A DNA stretch of 64,000 nucleotides from Acanthamoeba sp. SK_2022b (taxonomy: Eukaryota > Discosea > Longamoebia > Acanthamoebidae), in contig JANDJZ010000021.1 of NCBI GenBank assembly GCA_027943245.1, forward strand, positions 1 to 64,000. The letters are read 5' to 3'. The notes under the pieces are model-generated. The model searched no databases, was not told the DNA's origin, and saw nothing but the letters and a program-made list of their open reading frames with translations. The position numbers and the translations under genes are program-made. Shown piece by piece: positions 45,175 to 60,195 of the stretch; the first letter of the stretch is position 1; each line of letters begins with the position of its first letter.

Positions 45175-47268
45175 TCAGGCCAACGTTGCATAGTAGTGTC
45201 GTCGGCTGTAGTAGTATCGGTACCAGAGGAAGCCTGCGGCGGGGATGATGCCCGCTGCACATATGCTTCCTATCACGATTCCGGCGATGGCTCCGCCGCC
45301 GAGGCCGCCACCGCCACCGCCGGATGGCTGCGGCTCCTTGTGACACTTGTTCGGGTCGCGCGTACATAGAGACCCTTCATAAAACAAATTTAAAATAAAA
45401 TAAAATAAAAGGTGAGCCCGCCGTTGATGCCAACTACGCCACCAAGGGTCCCTTGGGGGGGGGGGGGTTACCACTTCGGGACAAGGAAGAGCAGAAGCTT
45501 GTCGGAATGCCGGTGCACCAGTAGCAGTGCGAACTGAAATCAGTGCATTCCGTGCAGGTCCTGTACATTCCACAGTCCACCGGCGCTATGGCGTGCAAGC
45601 ACAGAGGGGGGAGGAGAAAAAAGGGTTGAGTGAGCGAGTGAACGCATCGCAGGCCGGTGCCTCGACGAGTTTGCGGTGTCCCATGGGGAGGGCATCAGAA
45701 TACAGAGAAGTTTTGGTTCCATCATCGAAAATGGATCAGACAACGGATATGCTCTCATCATTGCCATGCGTGCGCGTGTGCGTGAGAAGCGAAGGGTACC
45801 AGGGCATTCCTTGTAGAACCAGTTGTGGGGACAGGCAGGATCGCCGGTCTTTGGCGGCGGGTTGGTGATCGGCAGGCACTTGAGGCTGGGGTCGCACCAC
45901 GCGCAGTGCGTGTTGCCCGGCTGCGTGCAGGCCTCGCAGTCGGCAAACTGGGGGCACGGGACTGGGGGGGGGAGGAGAGATGTCAGACGACACCAATCGG
46001 GAGCCCGGAGTTGGCGGGGGGAGCAGCGCGTACTCGGTGCGCAGCTGCCGTACTGGTAGGCCAGGCACGAGCCGTGGTCGGGCCTGATGCGGTTGCCCGC
46101 CACGCACTTGGTGTAGTTGCACCACCCGCACACCGCCTGCTTGGCACAATCCGCGCACGACGTGAAGTTGGCGCAGAATTCATCTGAACACACGCCACAC
46201 GCAAAGGTGAGCGAGTTGATGGCGAATTGAGTGATGATTGGATGCTGAAAGGTCACCGTTGCATTCGTTGGTGGGCTCGCCTGGGCACGACCCGGGCGAG
46301 CGTGTGGAGTTGAAGCAGCTCTTGCTCGCGGGACACCACAGGCACTGCGCGCCGGCCACGCAGGTGGAGCAGTTGGCCCCGAGCCCGGGGCACAGGTCGG
46401 GGACGACCGACGGCGAGGGCGACGTCGACGGCGTGGCCGACGGGCTGCCGGAGGGCGACGAAGACACCGACGGCGTGGCAGAGGGCGTGACCGACACCGA
46501 CGGCGATGCCGACGGGCTGTGGGAGGGCGACGGCGATGCCGATGGCGAGGCCGTGGGCACCAGCGGGCAGTTGCCCTTTCCCCAGATCCAGTAGGGCTTG
46601 GCGCACACGGCCTGGTGCTCCTGGTGACGTGTCGCGCGTGAGCTCATGGCTGCGTGCGTGTGTGTGTGTATGGCGGCGGCGGCGGCGGCGGTGTCGTTAC
46701 CTGGCTCGGCCCGGTGCTGTTTCCCGGCAGGCAGAAGTCGGAGCTCGCGCACCAGCCGCAGCCGTTCAGCGTCGTGCAGTTGTCACACGTCGCCGCTTCG
46801 CACTCGTCCAGATCTTTTTCGGTTGTACTATCAGCGTGTGTGTGCGTGTGCGTGCGTGCGTGTGGCCGTACTGTGACAGTCCTGGTAGAACCAGCGGCTG
46901 CAGGTCATGAAGTCGGAGGGGCCAGAGTCCTGACCAGGCACGCAGGAGCCGTTGAGCAGGCTCCCGCCCGTGGGCTGCAGACACCAGCCGCAGCCGCCCT
47001 TGCCCGTGCACGTCGTACAGTTGTGACCGAACGGGCTGCAGTCCGCTGCCTGGCGCGCGAATGGCCCTGAACAGAAAACAACACACAATTACTCATTATT
47101 AAATTACTCCCATACACAAATAATAATAATAATAATAATAATAAAAAAGATTTAATCATAACTAAGTTGGGGTGGCGTACGGTCAGACCAGGCCAGGGCG
47201 ACGCTGCACGCCGATGCGAGGAAAAAGAGGGCCAGCAAGATGGCGGACCCCCGCCCACTCATCTTCAT
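45175..47268 (-). CDS. multi-PSI-domain type I membrane protein
   Basis: Minus strand; ATG at 47268 starts a signal peptide (SAILLALFFLASACSVALA). Exons include 47268-47181, 47066-46872, about 46832-46699, about 46621-46258 and four more down to the stop at 45175-45177. The ectodomain has at least five Cys-rich modules of PSI (plexin-semaphorin-integrin) type, for example HNCTTCTGKGGCGWC, CDNCTTLNGCGWCA, NCSTCVAGAQCLWC, SCADCAKQAVCGWC and DCEACTQPGNTHCAWC, each with the C..C....C.WC core. A Ser/Pro/Thr repeat linker (about 46390-46560) separates modules two and three. Near the C-terminus are a Gly-rich hinge, one TM helix (AIAGIVIGSICAAGIIPAAG) and a short Arg/Tyr-rich tail. The junction into the third exon is off by one base, possibly because an A run near 46820 is miscounted. 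A surface adhesion or sensing role is inferred. Confidence 0.75.
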
Positions 47269-47631
47269 CGCTCTTCAGTGGAGTGGTTCTACTCACCGGA
47301 AAAAAATCAACAGCGATGAAGAAAGTGGCCGACAAACCTCCAAACGGAAATGGAAAGAGAGATGTAAAGATGAAGAAAGGAAGAGACGAGGATGAAAGAG
47401 ACGCAGAGATGGGGAGGTGAGGAGGAGAAGAAGGCAAAGAAAAAGAGGTTTGTATTCGTTTATTAAAAAAGAATGTCAGCTATATTAGAGCAACTTAACC
47501 AAATCGAGACCCTCTTCTTGATGATGTTTGAGAGGATAATTAATAAAGAAATAAATCGTACATAAAGAGATAAGGTCAAGCTTACACGAAAAGCTAAGGA
47601 ACTGTACAGTTGGCTGGAAAGAATGGAGAGC
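47269..47631. other. intergenic region between two minus-strand genes
   Basis: 363 bases, purine-rich, with AT-rich patches near 47460-47570. It should hold the promoter of the PSI-domain gene and the 3' UTR of the TPR-MYND gene. No additional gene is supported. Confidence 0.5.
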
Positions 47632-48738
47632 TCAGACAGAGGTGGGAAGAGAAGTAGAAGAGGAGGGTTTGGCCAAGGGAGGCTTGTAGGCGCAGGCCGG
47701 CGCGTGTGTGCTCCAGTGGCTCTTCTGGCAGTAGAGCGAGCAGTAGTAGACCTGAAGGTTTTGATAGCATCCACCACAGGCATCAGCCCAGGCGCGCGAA
47801 CATGCACGCACGGTGTGTTTGCGTGTTACCTTGTAGCAGCAACACACGCGCAGCAGGAGCCTGCCCTTCTCCTTGGCCCGCCGACAGTTGGCGCATCGCT
47901 TGCGTCGCATGGTCCGCACCTGCTCCTCGATCGAGCCGTCCTCGCCGACCCTGAGGGTGCTGGTGAACTGCGTGGCGGTGGACAGCTTGCTCATGCTTGC
48001 CGCCAGGTCGTTGGCCCGTTCCCTCTCCTTCCACTTGGCCAACAACCGTTTGTATCTGCATGCGCCAGAAGTGAGCGTTCACCCATAATGAGCAACGCAT
48101 GCAGCACACGCACCTGCCGATGGCCTCGTATTCGTCATCAAAGTCGAGGAGGAGAGCGTGCTGGATGTCCCGGACAGCGGATGGCAGGTCGTCGATGGCT
48201 TCGTGGGCAGCGCTGCGGCGGCCGAGGGCCTTGATGACCGTGCGGCGTGCTTCTTCAGAGATGGGACACGGGCAGCCGAAGGACGGGCCACCGGACGCGT
48301 TGGCCATCGGGGCGTAGTGTTCTAAAGCCATGTCCAGCGCCTGCTTGCAGTCCTTGATCACCTCGAAGGGGTTTCCCAGCTTGAGCCAACTGCCAATCCA
48401 AGCAGCAGATCGTCTTAGTTTAATGGTTTCGATTTCGTTTTGCACGTGGAGATGGCGGCGTACGCAGCAGCACGATTGCAGTAGATGACGGAAAGGAGCT
48501 CGGCCACTGGTTTGGGGGTGGGGTGGGCACCGAAGATGGTGGCGCGAAGGAGCGATTCCCGGCCAGTGTCGATCAGTGACGTGAAGACCTTGACCGCCTC
48601 CTCGTACTTGCCCTCACGATAGAGCTCGTTCCCTAACGCCTTCAGCTGCACCGGCGAGATGCCTCCATAGGGTGTGTCCTCATGAGCGTGCGAATCGTCT
48701 CCTTCATTGTGATGGTGATGATGTAGAGGGCAAAACAT
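47632..48738 (-). CDS. TPR and MYND zinc-finger protein
   Basis: Four exons on the minus strand from the ATG at 48738 (first exon to about 48444, then about 48391-48118, about 48057-47832, and about 47757-47632 with the stop). The N-terminus is His-rich (CPLHHHHHNEGDD). TPR-like helices follow: LKALGNELYREGKYEEAVKV, SVIYCNRAAAYAAIS and DLPSAVRDIQHALLL. The C-terminus holds a MYND-type zinc finger: CANCRRAKEKGRLLLRVC, then across the last intron VYYCSLYCQKSHWSTHAPAC, with the expected final YCS..CQ..HW..H...C layout. TPR-MYND proteins are protein-interaction adaptors, some of them SMYD relatives, but no SET domain is present here. Only 71 bases separate its start codon from that of the divergent acyl-CoA oxidase gene. 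Confidence 0.8.
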
Positions 48739-48809
48739 CTCTGATACGAAAATTCAAAAAAAAAAAACTAATTCTGTATTGCTTTTTTTTTCTTTCTCTT
48801 TCCAGAGAG
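48739..48809. promoter_or_regulatory. 71-bp divergent promoter region
   Basis: The whole gap between two divergent start codons. It contains an A12 run near 48757 and a pyrimidine stretch ending tctttccag at 48804, six bases before the plus-strand ATG, which looks like a 3' splice site. If so, the plus-strand transcript starts inside the neighbouring gene. Confidence 0.5.
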
Positions 48810-51800
48810 ATGGAAGCTGGACTACAGGTGCGTTCGGGAGCTGACCTGCTCGCGAACGAGCGTAGAGGGACGTCCTTCCCTGTGCGGGACCTCACCCTCC
48901 TCCTCGACCCTGCTACATCCCGTAGGGTGGGCCACCCGACTTTAGATTCGCTTTTTTATTCATTTTAAGGTGGTCCAACTTATTCCTTTTTATGTTAGGA
49001 ACACTTTCGTGCTCTGGTGGAGAAGGACCGTGCGTTTGACAATCGCGACCAGCATTTCCGCAACCGCGCGGAGCGCTACCAGCATGCATTGGGCCTTGTC
49101 AAGCACCTCCAGCTCTACAAGACCAAGCTCGGCCTTGACCAAACTGGTGCTGCCTGCCGTGATGTCTGTCTGGTGGTTAGTGGTGTTCACAAGGTAACGG
49201 CTTCAATTTCTTGGCTCAACGGCACGCGCCTATCTCGAATACACAGACATGCGGCTGCTCGTGGAGGAGTCGCTGACCGAGTTCGTCCCAACGATGCTCC
49301 ACGAGATCGCCTTCGTTCCATTCATTCGCAGCCAGGCGTCGCCCGAGCAGGCGCAGAAGTGGTTGCCCCTCGCCGAGCAATACGTACGTGCATTGTTGAT
49401 CCATCACGCTCTCCCCTTCACCTCACCGCGATATGTAAGCTCACCACTTACGATATCATCAGAGAATCATCGGCGCCTACGCTCAGACCGAGCTTGGTAC
49501 GTACGCAGGCCCTGTGGGCTCGTCGCACGTGGCGTGGGCTGACCCGGTTGTTTTTCTGTTGTCGTGCAGGCCATGGCTCGAATGTGCAGGGGCTGGAAAC
49601 CACGGCCACATTCGTCCCAGAAACCGACGAGTTTGAGCTCCACACCCCGACCCTCACCGGTTCATACAGCAGCATGCACCCTTACACCCTCTGGCTCTAT
49701 TCTTACATGGGCGCTTTGCTTCCCTACAACAGCGACCAAGTGGTGGCCAGGCTGCATGGGAAAGACGGCTACTCACGTCGTCGCGATGGCGCAGCTCATC
49801 ATTCACGGCAAGAGGTGATCTCTCACTTCACACTCCACCGCACATAAAACGGCGCGCATTTGAAAAAGCTCACGATCGTCTTTGTGGATAGGGTGGGAGT
49901 GCACGCCTTCATCGTGCCGATTCGCTCACTGGAGGACCACATGCCCCTGCCGGGGATCACCGTTGGCGACATCGGGCCCAAGCTGGGAACCGATTCGAAC
50001 GACAACGGATACCTCCGCCTTGACCGCGTTCGCATCCCGCGCGATCACATGCTCATGGGCTTCGCCAAGGTTCGGACTACTTTTCACTTGAAAATGACTG
50101 AGTATGAATTTATTTATTTATTTGTGAATATACTTTGTTGTTTGTTTGTTCAATTTTGTTATGTTTTTCGCGACCGGGGTGTGCAGGTGGACAAGGAGGG
50201 ACGCTACAGCAAGCCGGCGCATGACAAGATCGCCTACTTTGGCATGCTCTACATTCGCGCCTCCTTGGTCGAAGAGGCCTCGCGGTAGGTGACCCTCATA
50301 CGACAAGACCCGCCGCCGTTCTCCACTCTCCTCTCCCCCTGTCTTACGTCTCTCTGCGACTCACCGTCCCTCTTCATCGCAGTACCCTCTCCAAGGCGGT
50401 CACGATCGCGGTTCGGTATTCAGCCGTTCGATGCCAGTTTGCTCCGGGCAAGGGCCAGCCCGAGAAGCAGGTGATCGATTACCGCATGCAGCAGTACCGC
50501 GTGTTCCCCTACCTGGCCGCCGCCTACGCGCTCAAGTTCACCGGGCGGCACATGCGCAAGCTGTTCGACCAGCTGGCACAGGTAACGTTGGCACTTCAAA
50601 TGCGGGCGGGCTGGCGCCAAGCGCCGATACTTACGGTTCCGGCGTGGTTGCTTGCGAACGCAGGGAATCACCAGCGGAAACCTGTCGTCCCTGCCCGAGG
50701 TGCACGCCACCAGCTCGGGCTTGAAGAGCCTCACCACCACCATCACGGCCGAGGGCATCGGTTCGTCATAACATGCCGATTGTTTCATTTCGTTTCAGTA
50801 TTTCGTTTGGTTACGTTGGAAACACGTTCTCACTGCTGTGGCTGCCCCTTGGTGCAGAGGTGTGTCGACGTGCGTGTGGAGGCCATGGCTATACCCATTC
50901 GAGCGGCCTCGGCAGCCTCTTTGCTGACTATGTGGGGGTACATACGGCTACAAACGACAAACGATTTCGGGATGTCGTAGGTGACTCTAAGGCCGACGTG
51001 CTATGCGTGGCACAGGTGTTGACCGCCGAAGGCGAGAACTTCCTGCTTACCCAGCAGACGGGCCGCTACCTTCTGAAGGCCTACGAGAAGCTGCGCCGCG
51101 GCTCCGCCAAGTCGGACGAGCCCAAGATCAAGTACCTGGAGAACGTCGACGACCTCCTGCAGGGTAATTTCACACCAATATTTAACTTGTTATTTATTTA
51201 CATATTGTTTTTTTAAAAAAATTTGGCAAAAAGTCATGACTCTCACACTCGTGCGCACTAGGCAAGTGTTCTGCCAAGAGCGCAGAGGAGTTCTTGTGCC
51301 CGCAACGGCAACTGCACGCCTACATGCACGTGTGCGCACGCCTACTCCACGAACTCTCCCTTGGCATGCTTCAGCAGGTCCAGAGCGGGACGGCCCCGCA
51401 CGAGGCGTGGAACAACAGCCTGGTGGAGATCGCGCACTTGTCGAAGCTCCACTGCCTCTACACGATCGTCTACAGCTTCAGCACCACGCTCGAGGAGGAG
51501 GTGAGGCCGCGCCACCCACAGCTCTACCCCGTCCTCAAGAGGCTCTGCGATCTCTTTGGTACGCCTCTCTCTCCCTCCCTCTTAGCTCTCCTCTGCTCCT
51601 TCTCACGTGCGTGTGTGACCTGCGACTGCGCAGCGCTGTACCAGATGGAGCAGGAGATGCGCTTCTTCTTGGAGGGCGGCTACCTGTCGTCGGCGCAGGC
51701 GGTCATGGTGCGCGAGGCCGTGCGCGGGCTGCTGGTGGCGCTCCGCCCCGATGCCGTCGCGCTGGTCGACGCCTTCAACTTCTCCGACCACTCGCTTAAC

Positions 51801-52047
51801 AGCTGCCTCGGCCGCTACGGTAGACAACCATTCCCACCTTTATCGCATCTCTCGCTACGCTCTTTCTCTCTCATCTTGCTTACATTACGCGACACGCTCA
51901 GATGGGCGAGTGTACGAGGCCCTGTACGAGTTTGTACAGCGCGAGCCGCTCAACCGAGCCCCCGTCGTGCCCGGCTACGAGCACATCCGGCCTCTCATCC
52001 GCGGCGAGCTCCTCCCGCTGGCCGGGGCGACCAAGGCCAACCTATAG
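48810..52047 (+). CDS. peroxisomal acyl-CoA oxidase
   Basis: About a dozen exons from ATG 48810 to TAG 52045-52047. Recognised parts in order: N-terminal oxidase domain (EHFRALVEKDRAFDNRDQHF), the FAD/substrate motif AYAQTELGHGSNVQGLETTA, GVHAFIVPIRSLEDHMPLPG with IGPKLGTDSNDNG, KAVTIAVRYSAVRCQFAPG, the catalytic-loop region RACGGHGYTHSSGLGSLFA, and the C-terminal ACOX domain (LLTQQTGRYLLKAYEKL ... SYLYEAL-like YEALYEFVQREPLN). These enzymes perform the first, H2O2-forming step of peroxisomal fatty-acid beta-oxidation. The last four residues are KANL, the same as the peroxisomal targeting signal of human catalase, so peroxisomal import is likely. One short exon near 50940-50990 is uncertain. 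The next gene downstream is a triacylglycerol-lipase-type patatin, a natural source of its substrate. Confidence 0.88.
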
Positions 52048-52879
52048 TCTCTTCCAATTGAAGCGTGACGCCCGGGTGGAGGGAGGTCGATGAAGCCAGT
52101 GAGGTGGTCATCTTCTGTTGAAGAAAACAGCGCTTATGAGGTAACGGAGATCGTCGCGAGAGCCTCTTGCCTCTCACCAGGCCAACCAGCACACTTGGGA
52201 AACTACACAGACTCAACCAGCAGTGCGCGATGCAATTGAGGTTTCCTGGTTTCACTGCCGCACGTCACCTCTTGTGGGAGCCTCGGGCGTCCCTATCTGC
52301 GGCCAGATGGGCCCTCTACCCGCTTGTCCGACAAGCCACGATGACTCACCGCCCTTCTTCCTTCTGGATTTCCGTCACACGACACGACACCGTGCCAGGA
52401 GAGTGTGGCCCATCTGGAATTTGAAAAAGATGGTCCTGCTTTAGGGAGATTATCGTCAAATTCCAGAAGTGATGGGTTGCGTGGCGGAATGACGACCTCC
52501 TGGAGGTGTTGTTCGTTGGGCCAACAAGGAGCACGTACAGCGCACCGCAAGTAGGAGTTTGCCGCGCGGTTGGCCGAGACTGATTTTAGCTTCGCAGACA
52601 AGCCTCGACTGATTAAGAGCCTTGCACGAGTGACCAGGAAAAGGGGAAGGAGAAAGCTGTTTCGCTTCCCTCGTAAATCGATCGGTTGACAAACCAGACC
52701 GCGATTTTGTACAAAGTTAAATTTCATACCAGGTACTCCCTTGCAAGCTCTGTCTTTTATATCAAGGAGGCGCCCTCTCCCGCATTTTGAGAGGGGCGGC
52801 CGCAAGCACTTCCCTAATTTCTCGATTTGCCACACGATCGGGGGCGGTTTATAGAGCTAAGACAAAGCAGAGGACAAGC
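52048..52879. other. intergenic region
   Basis: 832 bases between two plus-strand genes. Open frames here (such as a minus-strand frame at 52293-52835) have no recognisable domain and poor coding character. A TATA-like tttatag lies at 52848-52854, about 26 bases before the next ATG. No RNA gene was recognised. Confidence 0.5.
52848..52854 (+). promoter_or_regulatory. TATA-like element before patatin gene
   Basis: tttatag within GC-rich DNA, ending 25 bases before the ATG at 52880. If used, the 5' UTR would be almost absent. Weak evidence. Confidence 0.2.
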
Positions 52880-55149
52880 ATGTCAACGGCTACGACTGCA
52901 AGCATGGCGGCCGGGTTTGGGTCCAGCGTTGGTGTCCACCGAAGCGGAGTGCCGACGTGGCGACGGCTTCTGCCCACCTCCTTTCTCCTCGCCTTCATTG
53001 CCTTTGTGCAAAGGTAACCGCCCCAGCTGGTTCTCCCGTTTCGTGTGACGCCCTCCTCCTCCCCTCTTGCTGACCTCTCTTGCGCCGCGCCCGCACGCTG
53101 GTCAGCTGGTGGAGCACGCTGATGGCCAAGAACGCGCCCGACATGGCCTGGATGCGATGCGTGGGAATCACCATGGGCTTCCCCGTCGAAGGCCTCCCCG
53201 TGGACATCTCCTCCCGGCTCACCGCCTTCCACGCCCTCCGCAAGAAGGTTACTCCCGAGCTGTGCGCTTGTGTGTGTCGTTAAACTGACTCGCATTGCGT
53301 TTTGTTGGGTCAAACAGCTGATGAAGATGGGCCTGAGCATGCTGGCGACCGGCCTGAGCGCGCTGAGGATCATATTCGCCCCGAAGCTGCTCGTGAAGCG
53401 GCTTCTGCTCGTGGCCTCCCTCCAGGTCTTTGCTGCCCTCATCGCCAAACTGTACAGCATTTTGCACTTTATCTACTACGAACTAGGTGCGCGGCCCCTG
53501 TACGACGTGTGCGAGTGTGTTTGTGGGTGTCTGACACTCATTGTCTGCATGCAGGCTCGCGTCAGCATTCGCTGAGGCGGGAGATGAAGCGGGCGGCCAC
53601 CTACGCCGAGTGGGCCAAGCTGGCCAAGGAGCTCGACGTGGTGGTGGGCAACGAGAAATGGAAGGCCGAGAAGCAGTCGCCCTACTTTGACCACGAGCTG
53701 ATCGAGCAGAAGACCGAGCTCTTCAACCAGCTCATGCAGGCCAATGACGCCGAGGGTCTCATGTGGCACCTGCGCAAGGGCCTGCTCCGCGTAATCTACC
53801 CGCTGCCACACTCACTGCCACTCTTCGATCAAAACAATGTTGACACAATTTCCTCCCCCCACACGCAGAGGCAAGGTGGCGTCGGGCATGCCGACCTCTT
53901 CTCTCGCTCGCACGTCGGCACCAAGTACGTGGTCGAGGAGTACATTGACCAGGTAATTAATAAGCCTCTGAACCGCACGCACGCCCCAATAACTCGGTGT
54001 CTCACGCGGTCGATCAACCGGCTCGGCCAGGTTTGCAAGTCGCTGCGTTTCGTGTTGTACACGCCGGTCGTCCCCTACTCGCCCGCCGAATTGCGAGGGG
54101 TGCGTGCACTCGATCTCCCCGCCGGCCACACACAGCTTCAGCCGAGGCTCTGGCGCGTGAGCGTCAATCGCCCACCCACCCACCTACCCACCACCACCAC
54201 CACCTTCTTACCACGTGGCGGTAATGGCTGTCGTTGGTCACCACGCGCAGGAGGACTCGACCGAGGAGATGATACTGAAGCGGAAGCTGCGCTTCTTCCT
54301 GGAGATGCGCCACTCGCTCGGTCGCTCGGCCCTGCTTCTGTCGGGCGGCATCACGCTCGGCATGTACCACCTGGGCGTGGTGAAGGCCCTCCACACCAAC
54401 GGTCTCCTGCCCCGCGTCATCTCGGGCTCCTCGGCCGGCTCCATCGTTGCCGCCGTGGTAGGCTCCACCACCGACGAAGAAATGCCAGACATTTTTGTCG
54501 GTACACCACACGTACACACATAACACATGCAACACACACATACACACATCCACCCACCCACCTACCCACACACACCTACACACACACACATCCACCATAT
54601 TGACGAATGGTGTGTGGTCTCTAGAGGGCTACCTGAACCTCAACTTCTTTGAGAAGAAGGAGGCAGAGTCGAAGCAGGGCTTCATGTCGAGCTCGTTCGC
54701 GCGCAGGACCAAGCGGTTCTTCACGCAGGGCACGCTGCTCGACATCAACGTGCTGAAGCAGACGCTGCAGGCCAACCTCGGCGACATCACCTTCCTGGAG
54801 GCCTATCAGCGCACGGGGCGCATCGTCAACATCAGCGTCACCCCGGCGTCCAAGAACGAGTACCCCACGCTGCTCAACTACCTCACCGCGCCCCACGTGC
54901 TCATGTGGTCCGCCTGCCTGGCCTCGTGCGCCATCCCCCTGGTCTTCGAGTCGGTCGCCCTCATGGCCAAGGACAAGAGCGGCAACATCGCGGCCTACTA
55001 CCCCGAGGGGCTCACTTGGCAGGACGGCTCGCTGGAGCTGGACCTCCCGATGGTCAAGCTCTCCGAGATGTTCAACGTCAACCACTTCATCGTCTCCCAG
55101 GTTAACCCTCACGTTATCCCCTTCTCCACCATTGGTACACCCATGTGCC

Positions 55150-55209
<60 letters not shown>

Positions 55210-55848
55210 CGTGCGTGTGCGCGCATGAAGTTGAAGAGACTGAGACTGACTGCTGACCGGCTTCACGAGCAGGCTGGGAGCTCAACCCGCTCACCAAGCT
55301 GATCCACTTCACCAAGGCGGAGCTGAAGCACTACGCCCAGAACGTGGCGGCGGTGGGCCTGCCGGGCCCGTTCGCGTCGGTGCTGTCGATCTTTACGCAA
55401 AAGTACGAGGGCGACATCACCATCAAGCCCCTGCGCCTGCACCTCAAGAGCTTCCAGGGCCTCCTCTCCAACCCCACGTCGGCGAGAGTCGCTGCGGCCA
55501 TCCGGGAGGGCGAACTGGAGACGTGGAAGCACCTGTCCATCATCAAGAACCACTGCGACATCGAGTTCACCATCAACGAATGCATCGGCGTCATCAAGTC
55601 GCAGCTCCAAGGTAACACCTTCCCCTGCACGATATCAGCCCAAGCCCAAGCTCCCGCACAGCTAATCTCTCCCCAATCCGTGTGTGTGATGTCGCGCAGC
55701 GGTGGAGGGAAGGGAGGGCCCGAGGAAGACCCACGCCGAGGACCTCGTGCTGCGACGAGAGTTCTCGGCGGTCGCCATTCCCGGCCACGACATGGGCTCC
55801 TCCTACTACAGCTGCACGCGCGACGAGAGCGACGACGACAGCGCCTGA
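52880..55848 (+). CDS. patatin-like triacylglycerol lipase (SDP1/TGL3-5 type)
   Basis: Multi-exon, ATG 52880 to TGA 55846-55848. The N-terminal half carries the DUF3336 region seen in fungal TGL3/4/5 and plant SDP1 (TYAEWAKLAKELDVVVGNEKW ... HLRKGLLR ... GTKYVVEEYIDQ), preceded by hydrophobic segments likely to bind membrane or lipid droplet. The patatin domain has the oxyanion Gly-rich loop (ALLLSGGITLGMYHLGVVKA), the nucleophile motif SGSSAGSIVAAV (GxSxG, about 54420-54450) and the catalytic Asp in WQDGSLELDLPM (about 55018-55050), followed by FNVNHFIVSQVNPHVIPF as in SDP1. The chain ends with an acidic tail (DESDDDSA). The enzyme should release fatty acids from storage triacylglycerol. Introns hold (CA)n-rich and (GT)n tracts (54525-54597, 55155-55210). 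It lies next to an acyl-CoA oxidase. Confidence 0.87.
55155..55210. repeat. (GT)n microsatellite in intron
   Basis: About 27 gt units in the last-but-one-type intron of the patatin gene, between coding blocks ending FSTI and starting GWELNPLTK. Confidence 0.95.
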
Positions 55849-56172
55849 GATCAAGGGCCTCTCGTACTCCCCACTTCGCCCCAGTCCAATGGCGAGCGTG
55901 CGTCCCAAGTGGCGCAACCCTCTGGAGGCCGTAGAGGGATGGGTGTAGGCAGGAGAAGGCCGCTTCGGCCATTTTCTTCACATTTTATTTCCTTTTTCTT
56001 ATTGTCTCGGAGTCTTTTCTTGCGGACACGGAAACAGAAGCACTTCTTGTCGGTTGAGTTGATTAACAAAATCACACCGTTCGATTAGTGAAATCGTCGA
56101 GAAGGAAGTGGCTGCTGTTCACTCCGAGTTTCTTCGGCTCTAGACTTTTACACGTTCAGCCCTTCCTCCGCC
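55849..56172. other. intergenic region
   Basis: 324 bases between two plus-strand genes; AT-rich around 55975-56030 (3' UTR-like). No additional gene seen. Confidence 0.5.
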
Positions 56173-60018
<3,846 letters not shown>

Positions 60019-60195
60019 TCGGACAGTCTGGCTCTCTCCGCTTCATCACAAGGGAGCAAAAAATCAACAAAAAAAAACAGAATTGTAAAAAGTATTTATA
60101 ATTAAATTGAAAATCGAGAAAGCAGAATTCTAGAACGCACAGTATCTGTTTATTTTTCATTTCCAACTTGTCCAAGAAGAGAGGAGGGAGAGAGG

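Noticed and set aside
52293..52835. 180-codon minus-strand frame in the intergenic gap before the patatin gene.
   Set aside because: No recognisable motif, no splice or composition support, and it ends just before a likely plus-strand promoter.
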